DNA of 29,455 nucleotides from Acidobacteriota bacterium (GTDB taxonomy: Bacteria > Acidobacteriota > Vicinamibacteria > Vicinamibacterales > 2-12-FULL-66-21), in assembly GCA_013362195.1 (NCBI GenBank), contig JABFWM010000353.1, forward strand, positions 1-29,455. The letters run 5' to 3'. The notes under the pieces are model-generated. The model searched no databases. It was given only the letters and a program-made list of their open reading frames with translations, and was not told the DNA's origin. Shown piece after piece: positions 13,756 to 22,448 of the stretch; position 1 is the stretch's first letter; each line of letters begins with the position of its first letter. The position numbers and the translations under genes are program-made.

Positions 13756-15678
13756 TTATCGCACGTCCGAGGTCACTCCCTGCTGGCGAACGACGTAGCT
13801 CTGGCCCGCCACCGTGATCGTGCCGGTGCGCTGCCCTCCTGTGTTCCGCGGCACGACGAATTGCAGCAGGCCGTTGCCGACGCCGGAAGATCCCGCCGTG
13901 ATCTGGATCCAGCTCGCGTTGCTCACCGCCGTCCAGCTGCACGCGCCGCTGACGATCACGAGCACGTTGCCGTTGCCGCCGCCGTCGCCGAACTCGTGAA
14001 AGGGCGGCAGGAGGAGCCACGAGCACTGTGACGCCTGGTTGACGGCGAACGGGCGGCCGGCGATCGAGACGGTTCCGCTGCGCGGCGGGCTCAGGTTCGG
14101 CTTGACGGTGAAAGACGCCTGCCCGGGGCCCGTGCCGCTCGGCGTCGCAACGGTGATCCAGTCGGCCGCGGTGCTCACCGTCCACGGACACGCCGTGGCC
14201 GTCGTCACCGACGCGGCGACGTTCCCGCCGTCGCCCGCGAGATCTTGCGACGAGGGAGCAATCGTGAACGTGCAGCCGCTCGCCTGCGCCACCGACAGCG
14301 ATCGACCGGCGATGGCGATCGTTCCGCTGCGTGCCGGTCCATCGTTCGCCGCCGTCGCGATCTGCACCTGCCCCGGGCCGCTGCCGCTCGCGCCGCCGGT
14401 AATCGTGGCCCACGGCAAGGCGCTCGAAGCCGTCCACGCGCAGCCGGCCCCGGCATCCACCTGAATGGTCGTGGTGCCTGCCTGCGCGCTCACGTTCACG
14501 GCTCCGGGCGCGATCGAATACGTGCAGCCGAGCGCCTGGCTCACGGTAATGGTGCGCCCGGCCACGATCAACGTTCCACTCCGTCCGGGCCCATCGCTGG
14601 CGGCGACGCGGAACACGACGGCGCCGGCGCCGCTGCCGCTCGCGCCGCTGGCGATGGTGATCCACGGCACCCGGCTCTCCGCCGTCCACGCGCAACCGGG
14701 GCCAGCGGTCACGGCGACCTGACGATCGCCGCCCGCCGCGTCCACGCTGAACGTCTCGGCGCCGACGGCGTACGTGCACCCCGGCGACTGCGTGACCGTC
14801 ACCGTGCGTCCGGCGACGCTGAGCGTGCCCGTGCGCGCGGCGGTGTCGGCCGGCGCGACGCGGAACGATGCGACGCCAGGTCCGCTGCCGGTGGCGCCGC
14901 TCGTCACGGTGATCCACGGCACGCGGCTCTCCGCCGTCCATGGACATCCGGCCGATGTCGTCACCGGCACCTGACGATCGCCGCCCGCGGATTCCACGCT
15001 GAACGTATCGACGCCGATCGCATAGCTGCAGCCGGTTCCCTGATCGACCTGCACGTTCTGGCCGGCGATGGTGAGATTGCCGGTACGCGGCGGGCCGACG
15101 ACCGCCTCGACGTGGAAGGTGACCGCGCCGCTGCCGCGTCCCTCGCGTCCGGCCACGATCGAAATCCAGGAGACGCTCGAACTGGCGGTCCACGCGCACT
15201 GTGCGGCACTCGCGCGCACGTTCACGCTGAGGTCACCGCCCGCGCCGTCCACCGACTCGTGGTTCGAGGAGACCGTGAGCTCACACGGCTTGCCCGCCTG
15301 CGAGATCTCGAGACGCTGATCGTTGACGCTGATCGCTCCCGTCCGCGGCGTGGCCTCGCCGTTGGCGCCCACCGAGAATCGCACGGCGCCCTCGCCCTGC
15401 CCTTCCGCCGGTTGCGCGATGGTGACCCAGGGGGCATCCGTCTTTGCGCTCCACCGGCATTCACGGGCGGTGTCGATCCGAAGGGAACCCGAGCCGCCGG
15501 CCGCGGGAAACGGCGCGCCCTCGGCGGTCAGCTGCAGGCCACATTTGGCCGGCGACGGTCCCGCGACGGTGTCGATTTGTGAGGAAGACCCGCAGGCAGA
15601 GGTGAGCAGGGCAGCGGCGACGAGCGCCGCAAGCAGACTGCGCGAAAGATTGGCACCTCGATGCGCGACCGTTGCCAC
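13756..15678 (-). CDS. Lipoprotein with about seven tandem BACON / Ig-like repeats
   Basis: The protein has about 640 residues from GTG 15678. It begins with two arginines, a hydrophobic helix (LLAALVAAALLTSAC) and a lipobox cysteine, so it is probably an exported lipoprotein. The rest is about seven repeats of roughly 85 residues. Each starts with a conserved Cys (CSYAIG, CTYAVG, CTYSIA, CTFTIA), then C-x-W-T-A-x-S-x-x-x-W-I, then SGSGPG and RTGTLxVAGxTVTVxQ. This is the pattern of BACON domains, which are associated with carbohydrate or mucin binding. The third and fourth repeats are nearly identical. An in-frame ATG at 15756 would add 26 residues but lacks a ribosome site and lies inside a dyad. 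The ligand is unknown. Confidence 0.85.
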   Translation of the reverse strand: MATVAHRGANLSRSLLAALVAAALLTSACGSSSQIDTVAGPSPAKCGLQLTAEGAPFPAAGGSGSLRIDTARECRWSAKTDAPWVTIAQPAEGQGEGAVRFSVGANGEATPRTGAISVNDQRLEISQAGKPCELTVSSNHESVDGAGGDLSVNVRASAAQCAWTASSSVSWISIVAGREGRGSGAVTFHVEAVVGPPRTGNLTIAGQNVQVDQGTGCSYAIGVDTFSVESAGGDRQVPVTTSAGCPWTAESRVPWITVTSGATGSGPGVASFRVAPADTAARTGTLSVAGRTVTVTQSPGCTYAVGAETFSVDAAGGDRQVAVTAGPGCAWTAESRVPWITIASGASGSGAGAVVFRVAASDGPGRSGTLIVAGRTITVSQALGCTYSIAPGAVNVSAQAGTTTIQVDAGAGCAWTASSALPWATITGGASGSGPGQVQIATAANDGPARSGTIAIAGRSLSVAQASGCTFTIAPSSQDLAGDGGNVAASVTTATACPWTVSTAADWITVATPSGTGPGQASFTVKPNLSPPRSGTVSIAGRPFAVNQASQCSWLLLPPFHEFGDGGGNGNVLVIVSGACSWTAVSNASWIQITAGSSGVGNGLLQFVVPRNTGGQRTGTITVAGQSYVVRQQGVTSDVR

Positions 15679-15702
15679 CAGAATCCGTACGGCCGCCTCG
15701 AA

Positions 15703-15719
15703 CAGCGCCGAAGGCGCTG
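15703..15719. repeat. Short hairpin CAGCGCC-GAA-GGCGCTG
   Basis: A perfect 7-bp inverted repeat with a 3-base loop lies upstream of the BACON lipoprotein and is followed by CTTCGCAGCG. It sits in the divergent region with the esterase. It might be a 5'-UTR hairpin of the lipoprotein gene or a dispersed repeat; there is no second copy in the window. Confidence 0.4.
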
Positions 15720-15732
15720 CTTCGCAGCGAGG

Positions 15733-15761
15733 GGCATATTGACGTGAGCAAGCCATATGCC
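15733..15761. promoter_or_regulatory. Candidate operator: GGCATAT-N15-ATATGCC
   Basis: A perfect 7-base inverted repeat with a 15-base spacer lies in the 240-base divergent region between the BACON lipoprotein and the esterase. Arm-to-arm centre spacing is 22 bases, about two helical turns, which suits a dimeric repressor. The AT-rich arms stand out from the GC-rich background. No regulator has been assigned. Confidence 0.4.
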
Positions 15762-15918
15762 GGAGAGCTCGTCAGCCAATGACGCGTCTCAGCGCAAACA
15801 GTCGAGGCAGTGGAGTGGAATTTCGTGCGGCATGCTGGAAGGAGACGACTCATACCTTCCCCGTCCGTCGCCGACGACGGGCGCTCGGTGGACTGTCGTG
15901 CGCGCGAGCGGTGAGTCT

Positions 15919-16965
15919 ATGATACGCGTCATGCTCAGACGCACTTGTCCGTCGCTCGTCGCGATCCTCAGTGCCGCGGTTGGTCTTGGGGCATTTGCCC
16001 CGCAGCAATCGGCGCCGACGATCGCGTCAGCGCCGCCGCCGAATCCCGATGGCCATTACCAGCTCGGACCCGACTCCCTGCCGCGCGAGGGCGTCGCCCG
16101 GGGTGAGGTTCGCGGCCCGTTCACGCTGCCAAGCGACGCGTACCCGGGGACGCAGCACACCTATTGGGTGTACGTGCCGGCGCAGTACGACCCGAAAGTG
16201 CCGGCCGACCTGATGGTGTTCAACGACGGCCAGGCCTTCAAGAACATGGACGGTGATTTGCGCGTGCCGAACGTCCTCGACAATCTCATCGATCGCCGCG
16301 AGCTTCCCGTGATGCTGGCCGTCTTCATCAACCCCGGGCGGCGCCCCGATCAGCCGGAGCCGACGCCGCAGGAGTGGGGCGACCGCACGACGAACCGCCC
16401 GGCGGAGTACAACTCGCTCGACGACAAATACGCGCGCGTGATCTGCGACGAACTGCTGCCCGCGCTCGACAAGGAGTACGCCATTGCCAGGGATCCGGGC
16501 CGACGCGGGATCGGCGGCGCCAGTTCCGGCGCGATCGCCGCGTTCACCGTCGCCTGGGAACGGCCCAACGAATTCCGCAAGGTGCTGAGCCTGATCGGCA
16601 GCTTCGTCAACCTCCGCGGCGGCGATCGCTACCCGGAGATGGTGCGGCAGGCCGACAGGAAGCCGCTCCGCATCTACATGCAGGACGGGCGCAACGACAA
16701 TCGCGGGGTGCGTCCCGACAATCCGGACTACGATCCGCGGCGCGACTGGTTCCTGCAGAACGTGCGTCTGATGCAGGCGCTCAACGAGAAGGGCTACGAC
16801 CTGAATTATTCCTGGGGCATCGGCCGCCACAGCCAGAAGCACGGCGGCGCGATGCTGCCCGACATGCTGCGCTGGCTCTGGCGCGATCATCCGGTGTCGA
16901 CGGATCCGAACGACACGCGCGAGCGCGCCTTCGCTGTCGGAGCGGGACGGAGGGACGGGATCTAG
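15919..16965 (+). CDS. Secreted alpha/beta-hydrolase, enterochelin-esterase-like (esterase D family)
   Basis: The protein has 348 residues from ATG 15919 (MIRVMLRRTCPSLVAIL); ATG 15931 is an alternative. An N-terminal signal peptide ends near residues 25-35. The nucleophile motif is G-A-S202-S-G (GIGGASSGAIAAF). An acid candidate is Asp256 (YMQDGRND) and a histidine candidate lies in GRHSQKHGG (His304 or His308). FNDGQAF and VFINPGRR are typical of the Fes/IroD-like esterase D family, many of whose secreted acidobacterial members act on acyl or feruloyl sugar esters. It is divergent from the BACON lipoprotein and convergent with the MHS transporter. The substrate is not determinable here. Confidence 0.87.
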   Translation: MIRVMLRRTCPSLVAILSAAVGLGAFAPQQSAPTIASAPPPNPDGHYQLGPDSLPREGVARGEVRGPFTLPSDAYPGTQHTYWVYVPAQYDPKVPADLMVFNDGQAFKNMDGDLRVPNVLDNLIDRRELPVMLAVFINPGRRPDQPEPTPQEWGDRTTNRPAEYNSLDDKYARVICDELLPALDKEYAIARDPGRRGIGGASSGAIAAFTVAWERPNEFRKVLSLIGSFVNLRGGDRYPEMVRQADRKPLRIYMQDGRNDNRGVRPDNPDYDPRRDWFLQNVRLMQALNEKGYDLNYSWGIGRHSQKHGGAMLPDMLRWLWRDHPVSTDPNDTRERAFAVGAGRRDGI

Positions 16966-17008
16966 TGAAGCCACGGAGGAACGGAAGGGCCCCTCGTCGC
17001 CTTCGTCG

Positions 17009-18313
17009 TCACGTTCGAAGATCCGCGTCTTTCGTTTCGGGCGTCGCGAGCAGGCCGACGATCGTCAAGCCTGCCGCGGCCGCGTGATAGTAGCCGACGT
17101 ACGGTAATCCGTACGTCTTCGCGAGCCACGTCGCGATATACGGCGCGAGCGACGCGCCGAAGATGCCGGCGAGATTGAAGGTCAGCGAGCTCCCGGTATA
17201 GCGCACCGCCGTCGGAAACAACTCGGAGAGCGCCGTGCCCAGCGGGCCGTAGGTGAGCCCCATCAACGACTGCCCCACCGCCATGACGAGCATCACGCCG
17301 AGCGTGCCCGACTCCATCAGGGGCGCCATCACGAACCCGAACGCGGCAATCGCCATCGTGACCCAGAGCAACGTGCGGCGCCGCCCGTAGCGGTCGGCCA
17401 GGCGCGCGGAGAACGGGATCGTCAGCGCGAAGAACAGGATGCCGAACAGCTGGATCATCAGGAACTGCTGCCGGGTGTAGCCCAGCGCGCTGGTGCCCCA
17501 CGCGAGCGCGAACACGGTCGTGAGGTAGAACAGCACGAACGTCGCGAGTGCCGCGAGCGTGCCCGAGACGAGCGCGGACGGGTGGCTCCGCACCACCGTC
17601 AGCATCGGCAGCCGCACGCGCGCGCGCTGGTGCAGCGCGTCGCGGAAGACCGGCGTTTCGGTGATCGTCAGGCGCACGTAGAGGCCGACGATCACGAGGA
17701 TCGCGCTGGCGAGAAACGGGATGCGCCAGCCGAAGCGGAAGAACTGATCGTCGGTCAACGCGTTGGAGAGGACCACGAACACCGTGCCGGAGCAGAAGAA
17801 CCCGAGCGGGGCGCCGAGCTGAGGGAACATGCCGTACCACGCGCGGCGTCCCGGCGGCGCGTTCTCGATCGCCAGGAGCACCGCGCCGCCCCACTCGCCG
17901 CCGAGGCCGAGGCCCTGGCCGAAGCGGCAGAGGGCGAGGAGCAGCGGCGCCGCGAGCCCGATCGTGCGGTACGTGGGCAGCAGCCCGATGATCACCGTCG
18001 ACAGGCCCATCGTCAGCAGCGCGGCCACCAGGGTGGTCTTCCGGCCGATGCGGTCGCCGAAATGGCCGAACAGCGCGGACCCGATCGGACGCGCGGCGAA
18101 CGCGATCGCAAACGTCGCCAGCGACGCGAGGGTCGCCGAGGCGGGATCGGAGGCGGGAAAGAAGAGCCGCGGAAAGACGATGACGGCGGCGGTCGCGTAA
18201 ATGTAGAAGTCGAAGAACTCGATGGTGGTGCCGATCAGGCTGGCGAACAGGACCTGCGCCGGCGAGTTGACGCGGCGCGCCGCGGCGGCAGGATCAGAAG
18301 GTATCGTCTGCAT
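17009..18313 (-). CDS. MHS-family metabolite:H+ symporter (MFS)
   Basis: The protein has 434 residues from ATG 18313 (MQTIPSDPAAAARRVN); an upstream in-frame ATG at 18406 gives a basic leader unlike the family. About twelve membrane helices are present. IGTTIEFFDFYIYATAAVIVFPRLFFP and GHFGDRIGRKTTL are highly characteristic of the metabolite:H+ symporter group (ShiA, ProP, KgtP, YdfJ). LCRFGQGLGLGGEWGGAVLLAIE is another diagnostic block. It imports small organic acids or osmolytes; the substrate is unknown. It is divergent from the Gfo/Idh/MocA oxidoreductase with a 113-base gap, so a functional link is possible. Confidence 0.92.
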   Translation of the reverse strand: MQTIPSDPAAAARRVNSPAQVLFASLIGTTIEFFDFYIYATAAVIVFPRLFFPASDPASATLASLATFAIAFAARPIGSALFGHFGDRIGRKTTLVAALLTMGLSTVIIGLLPTYRTIGLAAPLLLALCRFGQGLGLGGEWGGAVLLAIENAPPGRRAWYGMFPQLGAPLGFFCSGTVFVVLSNALTDDQFFRFGWRIPFLASAILVIVGLYVRLTITETPVFRDALHQRARVRLPMLTVVRSHPSALVSGTLAALATFVLFYLTTVFALAWGTSALGYTRQQFLMIQLFGILFFALTIPFSARLADRYGRRRTLLWVTMAIAAFGFVMAPLMESGTLGVMLVMAVGQSLMGLTYGPLGTALSELFPTAVRYTGSSLTFNLAGIFGASLAPYIATWLAKTYGLPYVGYYHAAAAGLTIVGLLATPETKDADLRT

Positions 18314-18426
18314 GCGGACCCATCGGTGCGATCTCCGGTCGCCGGACAGGATACCGCAGCGCGCGCGCGCTTGAACCGCGGCGCCCTTCATGGTCTGATG
18401 CGGCACGTCGGAGCGAGGAGCCAGCG

Positions 18427-19779
18427 ATGACCAGCGTCACACGGCGGAAGTTCGGCCAGACGGCGGCCGCGGCATGTGTCGGCACCGCGCTGAGCGGGAC
18501 GCGCATCCTCGGCGCGAACGATCGGGTGCGCGTCGGCTTCATCGGCGTCGGCAACCGCGGCGACCAGGTGCTCGATGCGTTCCTGGCGCACCAGGACGCG
18601 CAGATCGTCGCGATCAGCGACATCTACGAACCCTACGTCGACTTCGCGGCCAGCAAGGCCGGCGGGCAGCCGGCGCGCGCGAAGGATTACCGGCGCCTGC
18701 TCGAGATGAAGGATGTCGATGCGGTGGCGATCTGCACGCCGGATCACTGGCACGCGCTGCAGATGATCGAGGCGTGCGAGGCCGGCAAGGACGTCTACGT
18801 GGAGAAGCCGCTGTCGCTGGTGGTCAGCGAAGGACGCGCGATGGTCGCGGCCGCGCGCCGGCACCAACGCGTCGTCCAGGTCGGGATTCATCGCCGCTCG
18901 GCGGCTTTCGTCGAGGAGGCGGCTGATCTCGTGCGCAGCGGCGCGCTCGGCCCGATCACCGTCGCACGGTCGTTCCACGTGCAGAACGAGTGGCCGAAAG
19001 GCATCGGCGCACCGCCGGATGGACCGCCGCCCGCCGGCGTCGACTGGGAGGCGTGGCTCGGTCCGGCGCCAATGCGCGCGTACAACAAGAACCGCACGTT
19101 CTATCGATTCCGCTGGTTCTACGATTACTCGGGCGGACAGGTGACGAACTTCGGCGTGCACTACATGGACGCGATCCACTGGGCGCTCGGCCAGGACGCG
19201 CCGCTCGCCGTGACGGCGATGGGCGGCAAGGTCGCGATCGCCGACAACCGCGAGATCCCCGACACCCTCGAAGTGCTGTGGACCTATCCGGGTGGCACGC
19301 TGGTGACCTTCTCTCAGTACAACGCGACGGCCGCTCCCGCGGCGCGCGACCGCCGCGTGGAAATCGAGTTTCGCGGCACCAAGGGCACGCTCTATCTCTA
19401 CGGCGACGGCTACGAAGTCGTCCCCGACGAGATCTCGCCACAGGAATTCCCGGCGCGCACCCCGCTCGATCGCGCCTACGAGCGGGGCTACCGCACCGGC
19501 GCGACGCCGCTCATCGAGGCATCGAAGCGGAGCGGCGGAAAGGCCGACACCGCGCTCCATGCGCGCAACTTCCTCGACTGCGTCAAGAGCCGCGCGGCCT
19601 GTAACTGCGACATCGAGACCGGCCATCGCAGCACGTCGGCGACGCTCATCGCGAACGTCGCCTACAAGACGAAGCGGTATCTCGAATGGGACCGCACCGC
19701 CGAGCGGTTCGCGAACGACAGCGACGCGAATCGCTTCCTGACGTACCGCTACCGCGCCCCCTACCGCCTGCCGGAGTAG
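18427..19779 (+). CDS. Gfo/Idh/MocA-family oxidoreductase with twin-arginine signal
   Basis: The protein has 450 residues. The N-terminus VTRRKFGQTAAAACVGTAL is a Tat signal. VRVGFIGVGNRG (about residues 34-45) is the Rossmann nucleotide loop, and the conserved EKP motif (VEKPLS, Lys127) is present, followed by the C-terminal alpha/beta domain with GGQVTNFGVHYMDAIHWALG. This family performs NAD(P)-linked oxidation or reduction of sugars and sugar acids. Exported Gfo/Idh/MocA members with pre-bound cofactor are known in Planctomycetes, Bacteroidetes and Acidobacteria. Start ATG 18427 follows GGAG with good spacing. The membrane protein downstream overlaps or nearly abuts it. Confidence 0.92.
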   Translation: MTSVTRRKFGQTAAAACVGTALSGTRILGANDRVRVGFIGVGNRGDQVLDAFLAHQDAQIVAISDIYEPYVDFAASKAGGQPARAKDYRRLLEMKDVDAVAICTPDHWHALQMIEACEAGKDVYVEKPLSLVVSEGRAMVAAARRHQRVVQVGIHRRSAAFVEEAADLVRSGALGPITVARSFHVQNEWPKGIGAPPDGPPPAGVDWEAWLGPAPMRAYNKNRTFYRFRWFYDYSGGQVTNFGVHYMDAIHWALGQDAPLAVTAMGGKVAIADNREIPDTLEVLWTYPGGTLVTFSQYNATAAPAARDRRVEIEFRGTKGTLYLYGDGYEVVPDEISPQEFPARTPLDRAYERGYRTGATPLIEASKRSGGKADTALHARNFLDCVKSRAACNCDIETGHRSTSATLIANVAYKTKRYLEWDRTAERFANDSDANRFLTYRYRAPYRLPE

Positions 19780-19837
19780 CGCGCTGCGGGCGTCGATCCT
19801 CCTTCTCGCGCTCTTCTTCGTCGTCCTGCAGGGGCGC

Positions 19838-21526
19838 GTGCTGCCGCCGGACGGCTTCGTCACCGGAGACCAGGGATCCAAGTTCCTGCAGGCGCGCGCC
19901 TTCGCCGACAAGGGCCCGCTCGATCCCGGCATCGACGTCCGCGCGCGCGATCTCGATCCCGCGTACCGCTACCAGGAGCCGAAACTGAAGGCCCGCCGCG
20001 GACGGCTCGTCTCGGAATTCCTCTGGCTGCTGCCGCTCACGACGGCCCCGTTCCTGGCGCTTGCCGGGCTTCGCGGTCTGTATGTCGTGCCGGCGATCGC
20101 GACGCTGGTGATTTTCATCGCCGCCGCAGCGCTCGGCCGTCGGCTCGGTGAGGGGCGCGGCATCTGGAGCGGCTGGATCGCCGTCGCGGCGACGCCGGTG
20201 ATCGTCTACGGCCTCGAGTTGTGGGAACACGCGCCGGCTGCCGCCTGCGCGATCACCGCGGCCGTCTGGCTCGCGCCCGGTGGGGAGAGACTCTCCGTCG
20301 CGCCGGGGCTCACGCCCAAGTGGCGGCGGAGCGCGGCGGCGGGCGCCGCGGTGGCGCTTGGCGCGCTGTTCAGGGAAGAAGTCGTGATGGCGCTGCCGGC
20401 GCTGCTGATCGCGCGTGCCGTCAGCGCGCCGCGCGAGCGAATGCGCGACCTCGTCGTGACCGGCGCCGCTGCCGGCGCGGGCGCGGCGGTGATCTTCGCG
20501 GCAATGGTTCCGGTCAACCTGATGATCTACGGCGCCCCGCTCCCGATGCACATGACCCAGGACGCGTGGAACGTCGCGATCTCCACGCCGTATCTGCGGG
20601 TGCGGCGCGACGTGGTCGTCGATCTCCTGCTGCCGTACCGATGGGCCGCCCTCTTCGTCATCGCGGCCGCGGGGGGCCTTGCGGCCGCATCGATGCGCAT
20701 GCGCGCGCCTCGCGGCGCTTCGACCGTAAGCGCCTCACGCGACCGCACCCTTCTGGCCTGCGAGCATGCAGCGGTGATCGTGATGCTGATCGTCGGCGTC
20801 GTCGCGCCGATCTGGCGCCTCGCACACGGTATCCGGCCGCACGACGCGTATCGCCTCACGAGCGTTGCGCATACCTGGCCGTTCGCGCTCGCCGTTCTGT
20901 ACTGGCCGTGGACGCGCGGAACGGGTGACGACGCGATGGCTCGCTATCTGCTCGCGGCGGCGCTGCTGCTGTTCGCCGGCGCCGCGCTGGTGATCCCGAC
21001 GTCCGGCGGCTCGCAGTGGAGCCCGCGCTTCCTGCTCGCCGCCGCGCCGCTGCTTGCGGTCGTCGCCGCGGCCGTCGCCGTCGCGCCAACGGACGACCGG
21101 CCGGCACTCGCCTGGATGGCGCGTACGGTGCTCGCGGGATCGATCCTGATGCAGGCCACCGGCGTCCTGTACGTGCAGCGCACGAAGGCCCGTGACGCGC
21201 GGATCACGCATGCCCTTGCCGAACGGACGACGGCCGACGAGGTCGTAGCGAGCGACGTGTTCTGGGTGCCGCAGATCGCAGCCACGCTCGCGCCGGGGCG
21301 GCGGCTGCTCTTCGCATGGACACCCGCCGACGTCGCGTCGATTGCCGCACGCGCCGCCGCGCACGGCATCGACCGCGTCGCGTTCGTGTCGGCGCCGGAG
21401 TTGACCGGCTACGATCCTCCCGACGTGCTGCCGGGGGCCGGCTCCTGCCACTTCACGCGGCGCGAACGCGTGAGCCTCGGTGAACTCGGATTGATGCTGC
21501 ATCGCTACGCGTGCGACCCGCGGTAG
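19838..21526 (+). CDS. Polytopic membrane protein, GT-C glycosyltransferase-like
   Basis: The protein has 562 residues from GTG 19838, with roughly ten membrane helices. DGFVTGDQGSKFLQARAFADKG near the N-terminus and WSPRFLLAAAPLLAVVAAAVAV in the C-terminal half resemble GT-C mannosyl/arabinosyltransferase-like or unannotated 4-amino-arabinose-transferase-type proteins. FREEVVMALPALLIAR is reminiscent of the helix after the acidic motif. The frame stays open upstream to 19742 and encodes a good membrane helix (ASILLLALFFVVLQGR) just before the GTG, but no ATG, GTG or TTG is there; CTG 19784 is the only plausible start, five bases after the upstream TAG. The true N-terminus is probably longer. 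Function is unproven. Confidence 0.7.
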   Translation: MLPPDGFVTGDQGSKFLQARAFADKGPLDPGIDVRARDLDPAYRYQEPKLKARRGRLVSEFLWLLPLTTAPFLALAGLRGLYVVPAIATLVIFIAAAALGRRLGEGRGIWSGWIAVAATPVIVYGLELWEHAPAAACAITAAVWLAPGGERLSVAPGLTPKWRRSAAAGAAVALGALFREEVVMALPALLIARAVSAPRERMRDLVVTGAAAGAGAAVIFAAMVPVNLMIYGAPLPMHMTQDAWNVAISTPYLRVRRDVVVDLLLPYRWAALFVIAAAGGLAAASMRMRAPRGASTVSASRDRTLLACEHAAVIVMLIVGVVAPIWRLAHGIRPHDAYRLTSVAHTWPFALAVLYWPWTRGTGDDAMARYLLAAALLLFAGAALVIPTSGGSQWSPRFLLAAAPLLAVVAAAVAVAPTDDRPALAWMARTVLAGSILMQATGVLYVQRTKARDARITHALAERTTADEVVASDVFWVPQIAATLAPGRRLLFAWTPADVASIAARAAAHGIDRVAFVSAPELTGYDPPDVLPGAGSCHFTRRERVSLGELGLMLHRYACDPR

Positions 21527-21536
21527 CGCAGTTGCC

Positions 21537-22445
21537 TCAGGCCAGGACGTTTCGGGCGAATGCCAGGTCGCGTCGCGCGGCGTCGACGGCATGTCGTGTG
21601 CGCTCCTCTGCCGTCGATCCGCCCGTCTCGTATTCCAGGTGCATCGAGATCGGACCGGAGAAGCGCGCCTCGCGCAGCCGGGCGCCGAACCACGTCCAGT
21701 CGACCTGCCCGTCGCCCAGCGGACAATCTTCGATGACCCAGCCCTTGTCCGTCTTGCGCCAGTAGAAATCCTTCAAGGCCACCATCTTCAATCGCGGCAT
21801 CACGAGCCTGGTGGCCGCTTTCCACGCCCCGCCGCCGCCCTCCGCGACCGCGTGCCGCGGATCGAAGTAGTACCCCGCCCACCGCGCGTCGAGCCGATCC
21901 ATCGCCGGCGCGATCTCCCACAGGGCCGCGCCGATGTACCCCGCGTGATTGTGCACGCCCATCTCGATGCCGCAGTCGCGCGCGAGGGCCGCGAGCCCTT
22001 CGATCGCCTCACCGGCCGCGGCGACCTGCGCGCGCACGTCATTGGACGCGGAGTAGAGCCAGTATCCCGGCTTGAAATATCGAACGCCGCTGCGCGCGGC
22101 CGTCTCGAGCAGCGGACGCGCGTGCGGCGACTGCGCCGACGTCAGATCGGTCGTGACCATCGGCACCGTCGCGCCCCGCGACGTGATGGCCTCGACGGCG
22201 CGGGGCAGATCCGCTGCCGCGCGCTCCGGCAGGACGTGTCCCTTGGCGCGGACGGTGAGATCGACGCCGTCGAACCCGGCGTCCTTGACCACCGCCGCCA
22301 GATCCTTCCAGGCCACGTCGGGAACGTGCTTCGAAAACAGGCAGAACGTCGGCCCCGCGGCGGCGCGCGCATCGACGCGGGGTGCGAGCGCGGCGCCGAG
22401 CGCCGCCTGCCCCACGGTCGTGATCCAGTCGCGTCGAGACCACAT
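21537..22445 (-). CDS. Sugar phosphate isomerase/epimerase-like TIM barrel with Tat signal
   Basis: The protein has 302 residues. The start MWSRRDWITTVGQAALGAALAPRVDA is a twin-arginine signal. The mature part is an AP-endonuclease-2/xylose-isomerase-like TIM barrel: DAGFDGVDLTVR, GIEMGVHNHAGYIG, and metal-ligand candidates His (VHNH), Asp/His (YFDPRHAV), Asp (VALKDF), and Glu (MHLEYE). The family isomerises or epimerises sugars and inositols with a divalent metal. Its start lies 3 bases after the stop of the enolase-superfamily gene, so the two form an operon and may act in sequence on the same exported substrate. Confidence 0.88.
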   Translation of the reverse strand: MWSRRDWITTVGQAALGAALAPRVDARAAAGPTFCLFSKHVPDVAWKDLAAVVKDAGFDGVDLTVRAKGHVLPERAAADLPRAVEAITSRGATVPMVTTDLTSAQSPHARPLLETAARSGVRYFKPGYWLYSASNDVRAQVAAAGEAIEGLAALARDCGIEMGVHNHAGYIGAALWEIAPAMDRLDARWAGYYFDPRHAVAEGGGGAWKAATRLVMPRLKMVALKDFYWRKTDKGWVIEDCPLGDGQVDWTWFGARLREARFSGPISMHLEYETGGSTAEERTRHAVDAARRDLAFARNVLA

Positions 22446-22448
22446 GCG

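Noticed and set aside
15679..15756. N-terminal extension of the BACON lipoprotein to ATG 15756
   Set aside because: It has no ribosome site, would put 26 non-signal residues before the lipoprotein signal, and passes through two inverted repeats.
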